Source: Sporosarcina sp. FSL K6-3457
GTDB lineage: Bacteria > Bacillota > Bacilli > Bacillales_A > Planococcaceae
Length of the DNA stretch: 64,000 nucleotides
NCBI RefSeq assembly: GCF_038007285.1
Contig: NZ_JBBOWX010000001.1
Location: forward strand, 3,055,501 to 3,119,500
Direction of reading: 5' to 3'
The notes below the pieces were generated by a model. It ran no database searches. It had not been told where the DNA came from and saw nothing but the letters and a program-made list of their open reading frames with translations. Shown here in pieces: positions 17,347 through 28,133 of this stretch. The translations under genes were made by a program, and so were the position numbers. How positions within the stretch are numbered: position 1 is the stretch's first letter; each line of letters begins with the position of its first letter.

Positions 17347-18255
17347 TTATTTCCCCATCAATTCTTGAATAAATTCAATAGGTACATACGTTTTCATTGG
17401 TTCAAGAAGAGCCGGAGCTACTTCAAAATGGCGTAGGGATTTGTTGAAGCCATATGCTGTTTCACCACGTGTAATTGTATAAGATTGCACACCTTTTGAC
17501 AGGATTGCCCCTTTACCTGTTGTTTCTACTGTGTAGCCAAGTTCCTCAGCAAGCAGTCGAAGTGGAACCATTTTTGTTCCATCTACTTCATAGACATCAT
17601 TACCCATCATTTCCTCGATAACAGAGTCAGCCACATTTTCCTCATTCGCATCTTTTTGATCCAACACAACTACTTTTGAAGGTGGTGTTTGTGCCGGAAT
17701 GCTTCTTGTTGTAATTGTGTAGAATACGAGTAAATTTTGCTCGGCTACATCAGCAATGGTTACTTCTTTGCCTGATAAGCTTGATAACTCCGTTTCTTCA
17801 CTCACATTTAATTTTAATGACAGGTTAGTATCCAACAACTCTTTGTCAAATGTGCCTACAGCGGCAAAGCCTATTTCTTCTGTTTCAACAATCACTACCT
17901 CCGGGCTATATTGCGGTGGATAAATTGCTGGAGCTGGTTTGTTTGCATAGATATGAGCCATTACGTTATCGCCTTTTTTCAACTCAGCCTTTTTGCCAGT
18001 ATTATCAAAGACAAGTGTATCAGCTGTGACTACTAGGACATTGATATTTTCTTCATCCTTCATTGTATAGTAGGTCGTATTGTCACGTACATCTACACTA
18101 TCAATTGTGCCTGCAATTTTAACGAAAACTGGTTGTACTTGTGGTACCTCACTTGTTACAACTGGACCTTCATTCGCAGATACTGTTGGTACAACGTATG
18201 CACTCCCTACCAATAGAGCTGTCATAGCAAATGGTACGATTTTTGTCATTTTCAT
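17347..18255 (-). CDS. Secreted protein with copper-amine-oxidase-like N-domain
   Basis: 302 residues. A signal peptide occupies about 1-27 (MKMTKIVPFAMTALLVG, cleavage near VSA-NE). The middle is a beta-rich segment of unknown role (about 40-200). The C-terminal 80 residues match the copper amine oxidase N-terminal stalk domain found in many Bacillales cell-surface proteins: VPLRLLAEELGYTVE and YVPIEFIQELMGK. No amine oxidase domain is present, so this is a wall-associated or binding protein. ATG with GGAGAGG upstream. Single-gene unit with its own terminator. Confidence 0.85.
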   Translation of the reverse strand: MKMTKIVPFAMTALLVGSAYVVPTVSANEGPVVTSEVPQVQPVFVKIAGTIDSVDVRDNTTYYTMKDEENINVLVVTADTLVFDNTGKKAELKKGDNVMAHIYANKPAPAIYPPQYSPEVVIVETEEIGFAAVGTFDKELLDTNLSLKLNVSEETELSSLSGKEVTIADVAEQNLLVFYTITTRSIPAQTPPSKVVVLDQKDANEENVADSVIEEMMGNDVYEVDGTKMVPLRLLAEELGYTVETTGKGAILSKGVQSYTITRGETAYGFNKSLRHFEVAPALLEPMKTYVPIEFIQELMGK

Positions 18256-18325
18256 AAAAAGCCTCTCCTTTTTCTATCGAACTCATACTAGTAGTCGTTT
18301 TTGATAGAAAAAGGTTACACTAATA

Positions 18326-18910
18326 TTAGCAATCATCATGATTACTAGACCTATATGTACGGCTCCCCGGTAATTTCTTAATCGCATTCCACGCTTCAAT
18401 TGCTTCTTCACGACTTTTCCCTTTATTGTTAGGATCCGCGAAAAAATCACGTGTGAACTGATTGTATTCAAATTGAGGAGCAATTTCCTTTTGGTAGGAT
18501 GGGTCTTTCTGTCGTTGTTCTTCTTCATGCCAGGCATAGACAACATCCCGATATGTCTTACCAACATTATTTTTAAAGTAGTTTTGAATATAAGTAGAGA
18601 AGTGAAATTTAGGATGAATGGCCTCCTTGAAAAAAGCCCTTACCTGCTGACTGCAACGATGGTTTTCCGTAATCACTGTATCCAGACTTAATGTCGTCTG
18701 TGTTTGAGATTTCACCTTACCTGTAGTATTTCTTAATGGCTTTTTGATTTCGCCAGTTTGAAGAAATGTTGTGATTCGATCAGCTATCTCTATTTTCGAA
18801 CCCGCCGCACTCATACCATTATCACGACAAAAAGTTTGCAACTCTTCCTTTAGCCAATAAAAATCACTAAACTGCTGAACGTTTAGTTCCTTTGAAAGAA
18901 TAGGCCTCAA
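18326..18910 (-). CDS. SAP-domain protein with DUF6434-like tail
   Basis: 194 residues from a TTG at 18910, six bases after GGAGGTG; an in-frame GTG three codons earlier overlaps that site. Residues about 15-57 form a SAP-like motif (LKEELQTFCRDNGMSAAGSK followed by IADRITTFL), which often binds DNA. The rest has two similar segments, FHFSTYIQNYFKNNVGKTYR and QFEYNQFTRDFFADPNNKGK, each followed by a helix with Trp; this is the pattern of the DUF6434 family. Function unknown; probably a small cytosolic DNA-associated protein. Confidence 0.8.
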   Translation of the reverse strand: MRPILSKELNVQQFSDFYWLKEELQTFCRDNGMSAAGSKIEIADRITTFLQTGEIKKPLRNTTGKVKSQTQTTLSLDTVITENHRCSQQVRAFFKEAIHPKFHFSTYIQNYFKNNVGKTYRDVVYAWHEEEQRQKDPSYQKEIAPQFEYNQFTRDFFADPNNKGKSREEAIEAWNAIKKLPGSRTYRSSNHDDC

Positions 18911-19007
18911 CGCTAACACCTCCGAACTTTTTACTTAATCACCATTATAGAACGTACATTCCTTTCAGTCAATTTAATCCCTACTTTTTAGCCAAGATTG
19001 TATAATG

Positions 19008-19048
19008 AAACAACTCCCCCAATCCATTTTAGACTGGGGGAGTTGTTT
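19008..19048 (-). terminator. Terminator of the HAD phosphatase gene
   Basis: 14-bp inverted repeat (19008-19021/19035-19048) directly after the stop at 19055. Confidence 0.8.
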
Positions 19049-19054
19049 CGTTAT

Positions 19055-19870
19055 TTATTCAATAATTGCACCCATCGGCTCTAACACAAACTTTTCTATC
19101 GTATGACAAACGCCCTCTTCATTATTACTCAGTGAAGTATAATCAGCAATGTCCTTCAATGCTTGGACAGCATTGCCCATTGCAACGCCCAAGCCTGCCG
19201 TTTCAATCAGTTCAATATCATTGTGATTATCACCTATACCAATCGTTTCTGTACGGTCGATGCCAAGCTTGCTTGCTAAATGCAGCAAGGCACTCCCTTT
19301 ATTCGCTTCTGGGTGTGTCACTTCAAGATAATTCACCGCAGATTTGGAGATATGTGCTCTCTCTCCAAATAATCCTTGCAGCTCGTCTTGTAAAGCATCC
19401 AGATCATCAGACTCTTCGATAAAGAGTGCTTTCGTAAAACCATTTTTCGCTAATTTACTGAAATCTGGTTCGACTTGATACGGAACCTTTGATTTTTTAG
19501 CATAAGCAATTAGCTTATCATTTTCTACCGTACCATAAAGAATATCATCTTGGTATACTTGCAAGTGAAGATTTTTCTCTTTCGCAATATCTACTAACTT
19601 TTGTGCAATATCAGCTGGAATCAGGCGTTCATAGATGACTTCATTACTCGCAATTTCCTTAATGATTGCCCCCTGGTAAGTAATAACTGGTACATTTATG
19701 CCCAGTTGCTGTGCAAATTGTTTCGCTGACGGGTACATACGCCCCGTCGCAATCGTGACAACAGTTCCTAATTCTACTGCTTTTTGAATCGCCTGAATCG
19801 TTCTAGGTGTAATCGTTAGTTCATCCGTGAGTAACGTGCCATCCAGGTCAATTGCTATTAATTTATACAT
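19055..19870 (-). CDS. Cof-type HAD hydrolase
   Basis: 271 residues. HAD motif I is DLDGTLL (8-14), motif II is ATGRM, Lys of motif III in EANKGSAL, and motif IV is GIGDNHNDIELI. The cap is of the Cof (type IIB) class between motifs II and III. Such enzymes dephosphorylate sugar phosphates, flavin or pyridoxal phosphates; the substrate cannot be set from sequence. ATG with AAAGGGGAT upstream. Stand-alone gene. Confidence 0.93.
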   Translation of the reverse strand: MYKLIAIDLDGTLLTDELTITPRTIQAIQKAVELGTVVTIATGRMYPSAKQFAQQLGINVPVITYQGAIIKEIASNEVIYERLIPADIAQKLVDIAKEKNLHLQVYQDDILYGTVENDKLIAYAKKSKVPYQVEPDFSKLAKNGFTKALFIEESDDLDALQDELQGLFGERAHISKSAVNYLEVTHPEANKGSALLHLASKLGIDRTETIGIGDNHNDIELIETAGLGVAMGNAVQALKDIADYTSLSNNEEGVCHTIEKFVLEPMGAIIE

Positions 19871-20009
19871 AAAATTATATCCCCTTTACTTACATAGTAT
19901 CTAGTTATCCTCGCATGTTATGGTGTGTACTGTCTAGTGAAAATACTTTTATCGACAAATTCGAGTTATAAAACTTCTTAATTGTACAAAAACTTCGCCC
20001 TTAATATGG

Positions 20010-20116
20010 TAAAATGAGAAACAACAACATATCTACTGGAAAAATAGTAATTTAGAAAGCTCTAACTACATCTAATAAAGGGAGGAGATGTAACCGGTGC
20101 AGATGCCTCCCTTTTG
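20010..20116 (+). ncRNA. Candidate small RNA with its own terminator
   Basis: An extended -10 (TGgTAAAAT, about 20007-20015) is followed about 60 bases later by a 9-bp hairpin aaagggagg/cctcccttt (20077-20085/20106-20114) ending in TTTT. No convincing ORF lies between. This gives a transcript of about 95 bases with a CU-rich 3' arm, in a 426-base gap that has no other gene. It could instead be a leader attenuator for the small gene at 20297, though that gene has its own nearer promoter. Confidence 0.35.
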
Positions 20117-20264
20117 TTAAACCTGCTATATACATTTGATATGTGGTTACTATCGAATGAAGACGACCTCTTAGAAGACGCTGGTAGTCAAATAGAAATA
20201 GAATAAAGAGAACTTAGATTTGGAGAACCTAGCAGAGGTGATGGAAATTACAGTGTAAATATGC

Positions 20265-20286
20265 TATACTATAAAAAGTAAAGGAG
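20265..20286 (+). promoter_or_regulatory. Promoter and ribosome site of the small basic protein
   Basis: Extended -10 TGcTATACT (TATACT at 20265-20270) followed by AAGGAG at 20281-20286. The ribosome site decides for the ATG at 20297 and against a GTG at 20288 that touches it. Confidence 0.5.
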
Positions 20287-20296
20287 TGTGGAAGAC

Positions 20297-20479
20297 ATGA
20301 CCGTTAAGATGCCTGTAAAAGGGAACGACATAACTCAAGAAACGACTAGAAAAACTTCCCGACACAGTTTAAATGTGCCTCCAAGAAATCCAAATAAGCG
20401 ACCAACAAACATCAATATGGAACGTTCTATCGGACGAATGAAAGCGGAAGACCGCGCTGTCATTCTAAGATCATTATAA
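20297..20479 (+). CDS. Small basic protein, 60 aa
   Basis: 60 residues, strongly basic and polar, with no membrane segment (MTVKMPVKGNDI..., ending RAVILRSL). AAGGAG lies ten bases upstream and a terminator follows directly, so expression is likely. I do not recognise the family. The Pro/Asn/Arg-rich middle (PPRNPNKRP) suggests an unfolded nucleic-acid or ribosome-associated peptide, which is only a guess. Confidence 0.6.
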   Translation: MTVKMPVKGNDITQETTRKTSRHSLNVPPRNPNKRPTNINMERSIGRMKAEDRAVILRSL

Positions 20480-20653
20480 GTGTAAAAGAGGGTGAGAAAC
20501 ATCACCTTCTTTTTTTTGGTTTAATTTATCAACATAAGCATATCCTATGCTTAACAGCAGAAAAGCCCAGTGATATACAATGATAGAAAAATCAATAACA
20601 AGTTCTCTCCCTTCATGAAACCCAAACAAACGTCCCTGCATTGCTAAAAACAT
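20474..20653 (-). pseudogene. Remnant of a small membrane-protein gene
   Basis: A 59-codon frame from an ATG at 20653 to TAA at 20474 reads as a two-helix membrane protein (LVIDFSIIVYHWAFLLLSIG and an earlier FLAMQGRLFGF). It has no ribosome site; the frame stays open 11 more codons upstream, and a neighbouring frame supplies a plausible start (LKVVVASI) if one base is removed near 20670. It converges with and overlaps the end of the small gene at 20297-20479. Probably a frameshifted or decayed gene. Confidence 0.35.
20484..20518 (+). terminator. Terminator of the small basic protein gene
   Basis: agagggtga/tcaccttct hairpin followed by eight T residues, five bases after the stop at 20479. 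Confidence 0.85.
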
Positions 20654-20766
20654 AACATTCGCAGTCCAAAGGAAAATGAATACTGGCTACGACTACTTTC
20701 AAAAAAAATCTGACGCTAAATCATAATACAGCTCTCATTAGTTACTGTATAAGTTACAGCATGCAC

Positions 20767-20804
20767 AAAGCGACTTCCCCTGTTCATTCGGAAAGTCGCT
20801 TTTT
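20767..20804 (-). terminator. Terminator of the MFS efflux gene
   Basis: aaagcgactt/aagtcgcttt hairpin next to the stop at 20806. Apart from the remnant at 20474-20653, the gap 20520-20766 shows nothing. Confidence 0.75.
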
Positions 20805-20805
20805 C

Positions 20806-21969
20806 CTATAACGTCACATGCTTCGGCTTTTTCCAAAACAGCGCAATAATTGTACCAATGATTAACACAATCGCCGCGAAATAGTACGGATAATTCAAGT
20901 TAACATCGAATAACACACCACCGATAATCGGGCCAAAAATATTACCAATACTTGTGAAAGTCGAGTTCATGCCACCGACAAAGCCTTGTTCATTACCCGC
21001 TATTTTCGATAAATACGATGTAATCGCCGGACGCATCAAATCAAATCCGATAAATAGGACAAATGTTGTCAATAAAATAGAGAAATAAGAACTGACATAA
21101 GTCATCAGTAAGACAAGTACAGCTGATATTCCTAAACTATAACGAATCAGATTGATTTCACCCATACGTCTCGATAAACGGTCAAACAGCAAAACTTGTG
21201 CAATCGCGCCGACAATTCCACTGCCCGTAATGACGATGGCAATATCTTTCGGCGTAAAACCAAATTTATGATCGACGAATAGGCTAAAAAGCGATTCAAA
21301 CGCTGCCAAACCAAATGTTGATACAAATATTAAAATAAACGCGATGAAATACATAGGGATGAAAATGCGGCGAATCCCCGTCACTTGCCCCGGCGTTGGT
21401 ACTTCTTCAGCCGCACGTTCAGGCTCTGTCAACAGTATAAATGACAAGATCGCTGCAAACACACCTAATACACCCGCAGAGTAAAAAGGGACACGCGTGC
21501 CAATCTCAGCTAAAAAACCGCCAATCCCCGGTCCAATTATGAAGCCCGTGCTAATCGCCGCAGACATATAGCCCAGTGCCTTTGACCTTGTAGTAGTCGT
21601 TGTAATATCTGCTATAAACGCTGTCACCGCCGGCATGATGAACGCCGCACTCACCCCGCCAAGCATACGCGAGACAAATAGCACTTCGACCGTTTTCCCA
21701 ACACCAAATAAAAACTCTGAAAATCCAAAGATAAACAAACCAAGGACAATCATAATTTTCCGCCCATATTTATCTGCCCATCGACCTGCAAATGGTGAGA
21801 AGATAAGCTGGGTAATTGCAAATGCCGCCACCATATAGCCGACAACCGAACCAGAAATGCTCAGCTCGTTCATAATCGTTGGCAGCACAGGGATGACAAG
21901 TCCAATGCCAAGAAATGCAATAAATAAATTCATCAGTAAAATAGCCAAGACGCCTTTTTGATTGTTCAT
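20806..21969 (-). CDS. NorA/Bmr-type multidrug efflux transporter
   Basis: 387 residues, twelve membrane helices, major facilitator superfamily. Motif A is GRWADKYGRK (after helix 2) and the antiporter motif C is in helix 5, STGFIIGPGIGGFLAE. The opening MNLFIAFLGIGLVIPVLPT is typical of the NorA/Bmr/Blt drug:proton antiporters. ATG with GAGGAG upstream. Single gene; no regulator is adjacent. The substrate range cannot be read from sequence. Confidence 0.88.
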   Translation of the reverse strand: MNNQKGVLAILLMNLFIAFLGIGLVIPVLPTIMNELSISGSVVGYMVAAFAITQLIFSPFAGRWADKYGRKIMIVLGLFIFGFSEFLFGVGKTVEVLFVSRMLGGVSAAFIMPAVTAFIADITTTTTRSKALGYMSAAISTGFIIGPGIGGFLAEIGTRVPFYSAGVLGVFAAILSFILLTEPERAAEEVPTPGQVTGIRRIFIPMYFIAFILIFVSTFGLAAFESLFSLFVDHKFGFTPKDIAIVITGSGIVGAIAQVLLFDRLSRRMGEINLIRYSLGISAVLVLLMTYVSSYFSILLTTFVLFIGFDLMRPAITSYLSKIAGNEQGFVGGMNSTFTSIGNIFGPIIGGVLFDVNLNYPYYFAAIVLIIGTIIALFWKKPKHVTL

Positions 21970-22116
21970 ACAAATTTCTCCTCTAGCTGCTAGTGTTTGT
22001 CTATCATATTGTATATCCTTACATATTGAGCTTCACATTGTCTATTTATTGAAGCTATTTTTTTATTTGATTTAAAAAATCCTCCAATCTATTTACAGAC
22101 TGGAGAATCCGTTTAA

Positions 22117-24214
<2,098 letters not shown>

Positions 24215-24232
24215 TATTATTAGAATGTGATT

Positions 24233-24238
24233 AGTATA
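24233..24238 (-). promoter_or_regulatory. -10 box of the xpt operon
   Basis: Extended -10 TGcTATACT on the minus strand, about 20 bases before the riboswitch P1 arm. No clean -35 at 17 bases. Confidence 0.55.
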
Positions 24239-24351
24239 GCATGTTTCAATGCTAGCAAAAATTAAAAAATGATTCCTTCAATTCAATAAATAAGCATGTG
24301 GGAATGAGTATGTTAGTATGAACAAGATAACTACATTTTGGAGGCCTTATT

Positions 24352-25566
24352 TTGACTACTCAACATACAACTAGAAAGTTAACATTCAAACGCAATACTT
24401 GGCTTCTACTAATAGGGGTTGTATTCATCGCAATGACCCTTCGCTCACCCTTAACAGTTGTAGGCCCTATTATTTCTTCTATCAGGGATAGCCTGGGAAT
24501 TTCAAATGTCTTGGCAGGATTCTTAACAACGATTCCCTTGCTGGCTTTTGCCATTATTTCACCATTTGCACCGAAGCTAGCACGACGCTTCGGAATGGAG
24601 CTCACCCTATTCGGTTCACTTATTTTATTGACAGCTGGGATTATCATCCGCTCGCTAGGCACAATCCCCACTTTACTCATCGGAACGTTTCTACTTGGAC
24701 TTGCCATCGCCTTTGGGAATGTACTATTGCCAAGTTTGATAAAACTGAGCTTTCCGTTACAAATCGGGCTGATGACGGGTATTTATTCGGTATCCATGAA
24801 TCTATCAGCTTCTATTGCAGTCGGTGTCAGTGTGCCACTCGCTCAAACGACATTTGGTTGGCAAGGCGCATTAGGCATGTGGTCGATATTAGCATTCATC
24901 GCTTTGTTGGTTTGGCTACCGCAATTAAAAAATAAACGCTTAGCAGCTGCGCCCGAAGTAAGTGTGGCAAAGAAAACAATTCCTTTATGGCGCTCTCCTC
25001 TTGCCTGGAGTGTCACCTTGTTTATGGGCTTCCAATCTCTGCTCTTTTATACGACTTCGGCCTGGTTACCTGAAGTATTAAAAGCACAAGGCATTAGCGC
25101 AGATAACGCGGGCTGGCTTGTCTCTCTTTTACAATTTTCTCAGCTACCGATTACGTTCATTATTCCAATCATTGCCGGGAAAGTGAAAGATCAGCGCATG
25201 ATTGTCGTAGGTGTTACCGCTTTGTATATCATTGGGTACGGTGGTGTGCTAGTAGGCATCACTTCTCTCACTGCATTATGGATGATTATGATTGGCTTGG
25301 CGGGCGGTGCGGCATTCGGGCTAGCGATGATGTTCTTCACATTGCGCACGCGAACACCACAAGAAGCCGCTAATTTGTCAGGCATGGCCCAGTCTTTTGG
25401 CTATGCACTCGCTGCTGTCGGACCTGTATTATTTGGCTTATTACATGACTTTACAGCTGGCTGGACAGTCCCTATGTTTATTCTCATCTTCGCTTCCGTG
25501 ATTGTCTTGTTGTCGGGTATGTCTGCGGGAAAAAATGTATTTATTATTCCGGAGGAGAGGGAATAA
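24352..25566 (+). CDS. CynX/NimT-family MFS transporter
   Basis: 404 residues, twelve helices. Marks of the CynX/NimT (cyanate/nitroimidazole) branch are FIAMTLRSPLTVVGPII near the start and the loop FGMELTLFGS after helix 2. The TTG start has GGAGG eight bases upstream. The substrate is unknown for most members; this branch includes exporters and uptake systems. Single-gene unit with its own terminator. Confidence 0.85.
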   Translation: MTTQHTTRKLTFKRNTWLLLIGVVFIAMTLRSPLTVVGPIISSIRDSLGISNVLAGFLTTIPLLAFAIISPFAPKLARRFGMELTLFGSLILLTAGIIIRSLGTIPTLLIGTFLLGLAIAFGNVLLPSLIKLSFPLQIGLMTGIYSVSMNLSASIAVGVSVPLAQTTFGWQGALGMWSILAFIALLVWLPQLKNKRLAAAPEVSVAKKTIPLWRSPLAWSVTLFMGFQSLLFYTTSAWLPEVLKAQGISADNAGWLVSLLQFSQLPITFIIPIIAGKVKDQRMIVVGVTALYIIGYGGVLVGITSLTALWMIMIGLAGGAAFGLAMMFFTLRTRTPQEAANLSGMAQSFGYALAAVGPVLFGLLHDFTAGWTVPMFILIFASVIVLLSGMSAGKNVFIIPEERE

Positions 25567-25587
25567 AAGTACTTCTAGGCATACACA

Positions 25588-25642
25588 AAGGCATCTGGTT
25601 ACGAAACAACTTAAAGTTGTTTCGAACTAGATGCCTTTTTCT
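25588..25642 (+). terminator. Terminator of the CynX-type gene
   Basis: Long imperfect hairpin with outer arms aaggcatct/agatgcctt and inner acgaaacaact/agttgtttcg, followed by a T run on the plus strand. Confidence 0.85.
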
Positions 25643-25679
25643 ATTGGATCCAGATAGTTAAATGCTGTCAACTCAATTT

Positions 25680-26279
25680 TTAGTGCTTTCCCTTTTTTCT
25701 ATATCTATATAGTAGAATAACAGCTAAAAGAGTTATTACAGCAACCCCACCTATCCATATAGTCATAACTGAACTCGTATTCTGGTTATCAATAATACCG
25801 ATATCGCTTTCACTACTAGGTTTCTCGGACGTTGATTTCAGAATATCCTCATAGAAAATCTGATTCTTAGTATTTCTATTTTGAACTTTCCCATCAGAAA
25901 ACTGAATCATACCATTAGGTCCCCCTACAGGTATCAGAAACGTAGCAGAATCACTTTTTTCTGAAAATAATAGAAACTTCCCACCCTCATTTTGAAATTC
26001 ATCAGCCCAGCCAACATCGAATCCATCAATACCGACAGTTATTTTGCTAGGTACCTCTCCCCTATACACATTTTCAACATTGAACGTGAATCCAGCAAAA
26101 ATAAAATCACTAGGCACCGCTTTGCCCGTAAAGTCATATGTTCCACTGACTACAACTTCAGCGCGTTCACTAACTTCTTCGGGATCCATTTCAACCCAAC
26201 TTGTAGCAGAAACATTTGTAACGACCATCATTGATAAAAAGATAGTTGCCGTGAACAACGCGCACAGTAATTTCCTCAT
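25680..26279 (-). CDS. Secreted/membrane-anchored protein, 199 aa
   Basis: A signal peptide (about 1-26, MRKLLCALFTATIFLSMMVV) is followed by about 130 beta-rich residues outside the membrane and a C-terminal helix (VMTIWIGGVAVITLLAVILL) with a basic tail RYRKKGKH. This is a type I membrane protein. The ectodomain starts EMDPEEVSERAEVVVSGTYD and contains YRGEVPSKITVG, a pattern seen in small surface proteins of Bacillales with no known role. ATG with AAAGGAGGTG. Single gene. Confidence 0.75.
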   Translation of the reverse strand: MRKLLCALFTATIFLSMMVVTNVSATSWVEMDPEEVSERAEVVVSGTYDFTGKAVPSDFIFAGFTFNVENVYRGEVPSKITVGIDGFDVGWADEFQNEGGKFLLFSEKSDSATFLIPVGGPNGMIQFSDGKVQNRNTKNQIFYEDILKSTSEKPSSESDIGIIDNQNTSSVMTIWIGGVAVITLLAVILLYRYRKKGKH

Positions 26280-26356
26280 TTTGGCACCTCCTTTAATAAA
26301 TTAGACGGACATCAAATAAGAAGGTTACAAGTCGAGAAGGAATAGACAACAGGAAA

Positions 26357-26404
26357 CAGGGCTATCCAGAAAGTCAGTTTCCACTAACTTTTTGGACAAC
26401 CCTG
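26357..26404 (-). terminator. Imperfect terminator hairpin
   Basis: 18-base arms with three mismatches or wobbles, in the 403-base gap between the secreted-protein gene and the SRPBCC gene. The rest of this gap is very AT-rich (an attt-type run near 26521-26540) and shows no gene. Confidence 0.45.
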
Positions 26405-26682
26405 GTTTCCACTCCTCAATAACCCTCTATTGGAAATTCATTGAACAACTGCGTAGTGTTACCATCATTTCGACACCTTTGGCTCATTAGACTGAACTAA
26501 TTTTTATATTAGCTCAGCTTTTATTTATTTATTTATTATGGCTCAATAATTATTATTTATCTGTTCAAATTAATTAGTTACCCACCGCTCTTGATTTTCT
26601 GCAACGTATTTTCAACCGCTATTCATCTATTCCTCTTCCCAAAGCTGCATATACCTCTTTTGGGCGATGTTTAATACATAAC

Positions 26683-27168
26683 TCAATCGATTATCTTCAA
26701 CGGTTGCATAGCTTGTTCGTATTGCTTATGCCACTCTTGCCAGTCATCCACCCTGGAATGAATCGGCTTATTATCAAGCAATAACTCAATTACATTTAAA
26801 CAAACATGCCACCCTGCCAAGTCTTTGATTGTTTGATCAGTAATCACACTAAAACTTTCTATAAAAATTAACAAACAACCCTCTTGCTCTGGCTGTAGCT
26901 CAAAACGAACGATGTCACCAAACCAATCAAATTCTAAAACCGAATGCACGGCGTACGCCAATATCTCAAGTTTTTCAAACTGGCCTTCTGACATATCAAA
27001 CTGCATAAAGCCACCTTCACGAAGTTCTCCTACACGCAGCTCTTGAAACCACTTTTCCAATTTTGCATTATCCGTCAGCATCGCCCAAACTTCTTGCACG
27101 GAATGCTTAATATGACGTTCACTATAAGCAACGTAGCCTTGCTCATGCTGTTCAATAGTAGCAATCAT
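26683..27168 (-). CDS. SRPBCC/AHSA1-type protein
   Basis: 161 residues from ATG at 27168; AGGAGGG overlaps the exoA stop, so it is coupled to exoA. The START-like fold is seen in IKHSVQEVWAMLTDNAKLEKWF, then GGFMQFDM and LEFDWFGDIVRFEL, and the C-terminal helix CLNVIELLLD. Such proteins bind hydrophobic ligands or Hsp90; the true role is unknown. After the stop a shifted frame stays open for about 20 coding-like codons (ending MQLWEEE), so a C-terminal frameshift is possible. Confidence 0.82.
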   Translation of the reverse strand: MIATIEQHEQGYVAYSERHIKHSVQEVWAMLTDNAKLEKWFQELRVGELREGGFMQFDMSEGQFEKLEILAYAVHSVLEFDWFGDIVRFELQPEQEGCLLIFIESFSVITDQTIKDLAGWHVCLNVIELLLDNKPIHSRVDDWQEWHKQYEQAMQPLKIID

Positions 27169-27178
27169 GTTAGCCCTC

Positions 27179-27934
27179 CTATAATTGAACTTCCAAAACA
27201 ATCGGACAATGATCACTGCCCATAATATGCGGATGAATAGTTGCATCTTTTAGTAAAGTTTCAAGTCGATTAGATACGATGAAATAATCAATCCGCCAGC
27301 CGATATTGCGCTCCCGTACTTTGTTCATATATGACCACCACGTGTAGGCATCCCCTTGAGTAGGATGGAAATGCCGGAACGTGTCGATAAAACCTTCTGC
27401 CAACAATGCCGTCATTTTACCCCGTTCTTCATCAGTAAAGCCTGAATTCCCAATATTCGATTTGACATTTCGAATATCAATCTCTTCATGAGCGACATTC
27501 AAATCACCACATAAGATGACCGGCTTATGCTGATCAAGCTTTTTCAAATATGCCCGCATATTCTCTTCCCACTCTAAGCGCAAAGGTAATCGCGCCAAGT
27601 CTCGTTGGGCGTTTGGTACGTAGACATTTACTAAGTAAAATTGCTCAAATTCTAATGTCAAAATCCGTCCTTCGTCTTCCGTGTCGGCATCACCTACGCC
27701 ATATTTTACAGATAACGGTTGTTTTTTTGTAAACACAGCCGTCCCTGAATAGCCTTTTTTGATGGCATAATTCCAATACTGATAATAACCATCCAATTCC
27801 AAATCGATTTGCCCTTCCTGCAATTTTGTCTCCTGCACACAAAAAACATCCGCATTGACTTCATTAAAATAATCCAAAAAACCTTTACGTACGCAGGCTC
27901 GCAGGCCATTCACATTCCATGATATTAACTTCAA
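27179..27934 (-). CDS. exoA: Exodeoxyribonuclease III / AP endonuclease ExoA
   Basis: 251 residues. Family motifs: ISWNVNGLRA (4-13), VFCVQETKLQ, GYSGTAVFTK, CGDLNVAHEEID, and GSDHCPIVLE at the end with the catalytic Asp-His. It cleaves DNA at abasic sites and removes 3' blocks during base-excision repair. TTG start with AAGGAG ten bases upstream. The SRPBCC gene follows. Confidence 0.95.
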   Translation of the reverse strand: MKLISWNVNGLRACVRKGFLDYFNEVNADVFCVQETKLQEGQIDLELDGYYQYWNYAIKKGYSGTAVFTKKQPLSVKYGVGDADTEDEGRILTLEFEQFYLVNVYVPNAQRDLARLPLRLEWEENMRAYLKKLDQHKPVILCGDLNVAHEEIDIRNVKSNIGNSGFTDEERGKMTALLAEGFIDTFRHFHPTQGDAYTWWSYMNKVRERNIGWRIDYFIVSNRLETLLKDATIHPHIMGSDHCPIVLEVQL

Positions 27935-28133
27935 TTTAGTTTGGCTCCTTCTCTTTCCACTAGCTACAGATTAACAAATAATTAGATGTCAGACAAATTA
28001 TCTCGAAGAAAAAATAAAAATAGATTGTAAAAAGGGCTGCCTGTGATATATATTGGAACTTATGATTTTTTTAAGTACATTCAAAAATCGTAGCTTTAAT
28101 TCAATGCATCATAAAAAATAGAAGAGGTGTAGA

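Noticed and set aside
20141-20206. 22-codon frame (MWLLSNEDD...) after the RNA candidate
   Set aside because: No ribosome site for ATG or for the upstream TTG; too short to support.
26623-26700. Frameshifted C-terminus of the SRPBCC protein
   Set aside because: The shifted frame looks coding (ending MQLWEEE) but the domain is complete without it; noted in the gene entry only.
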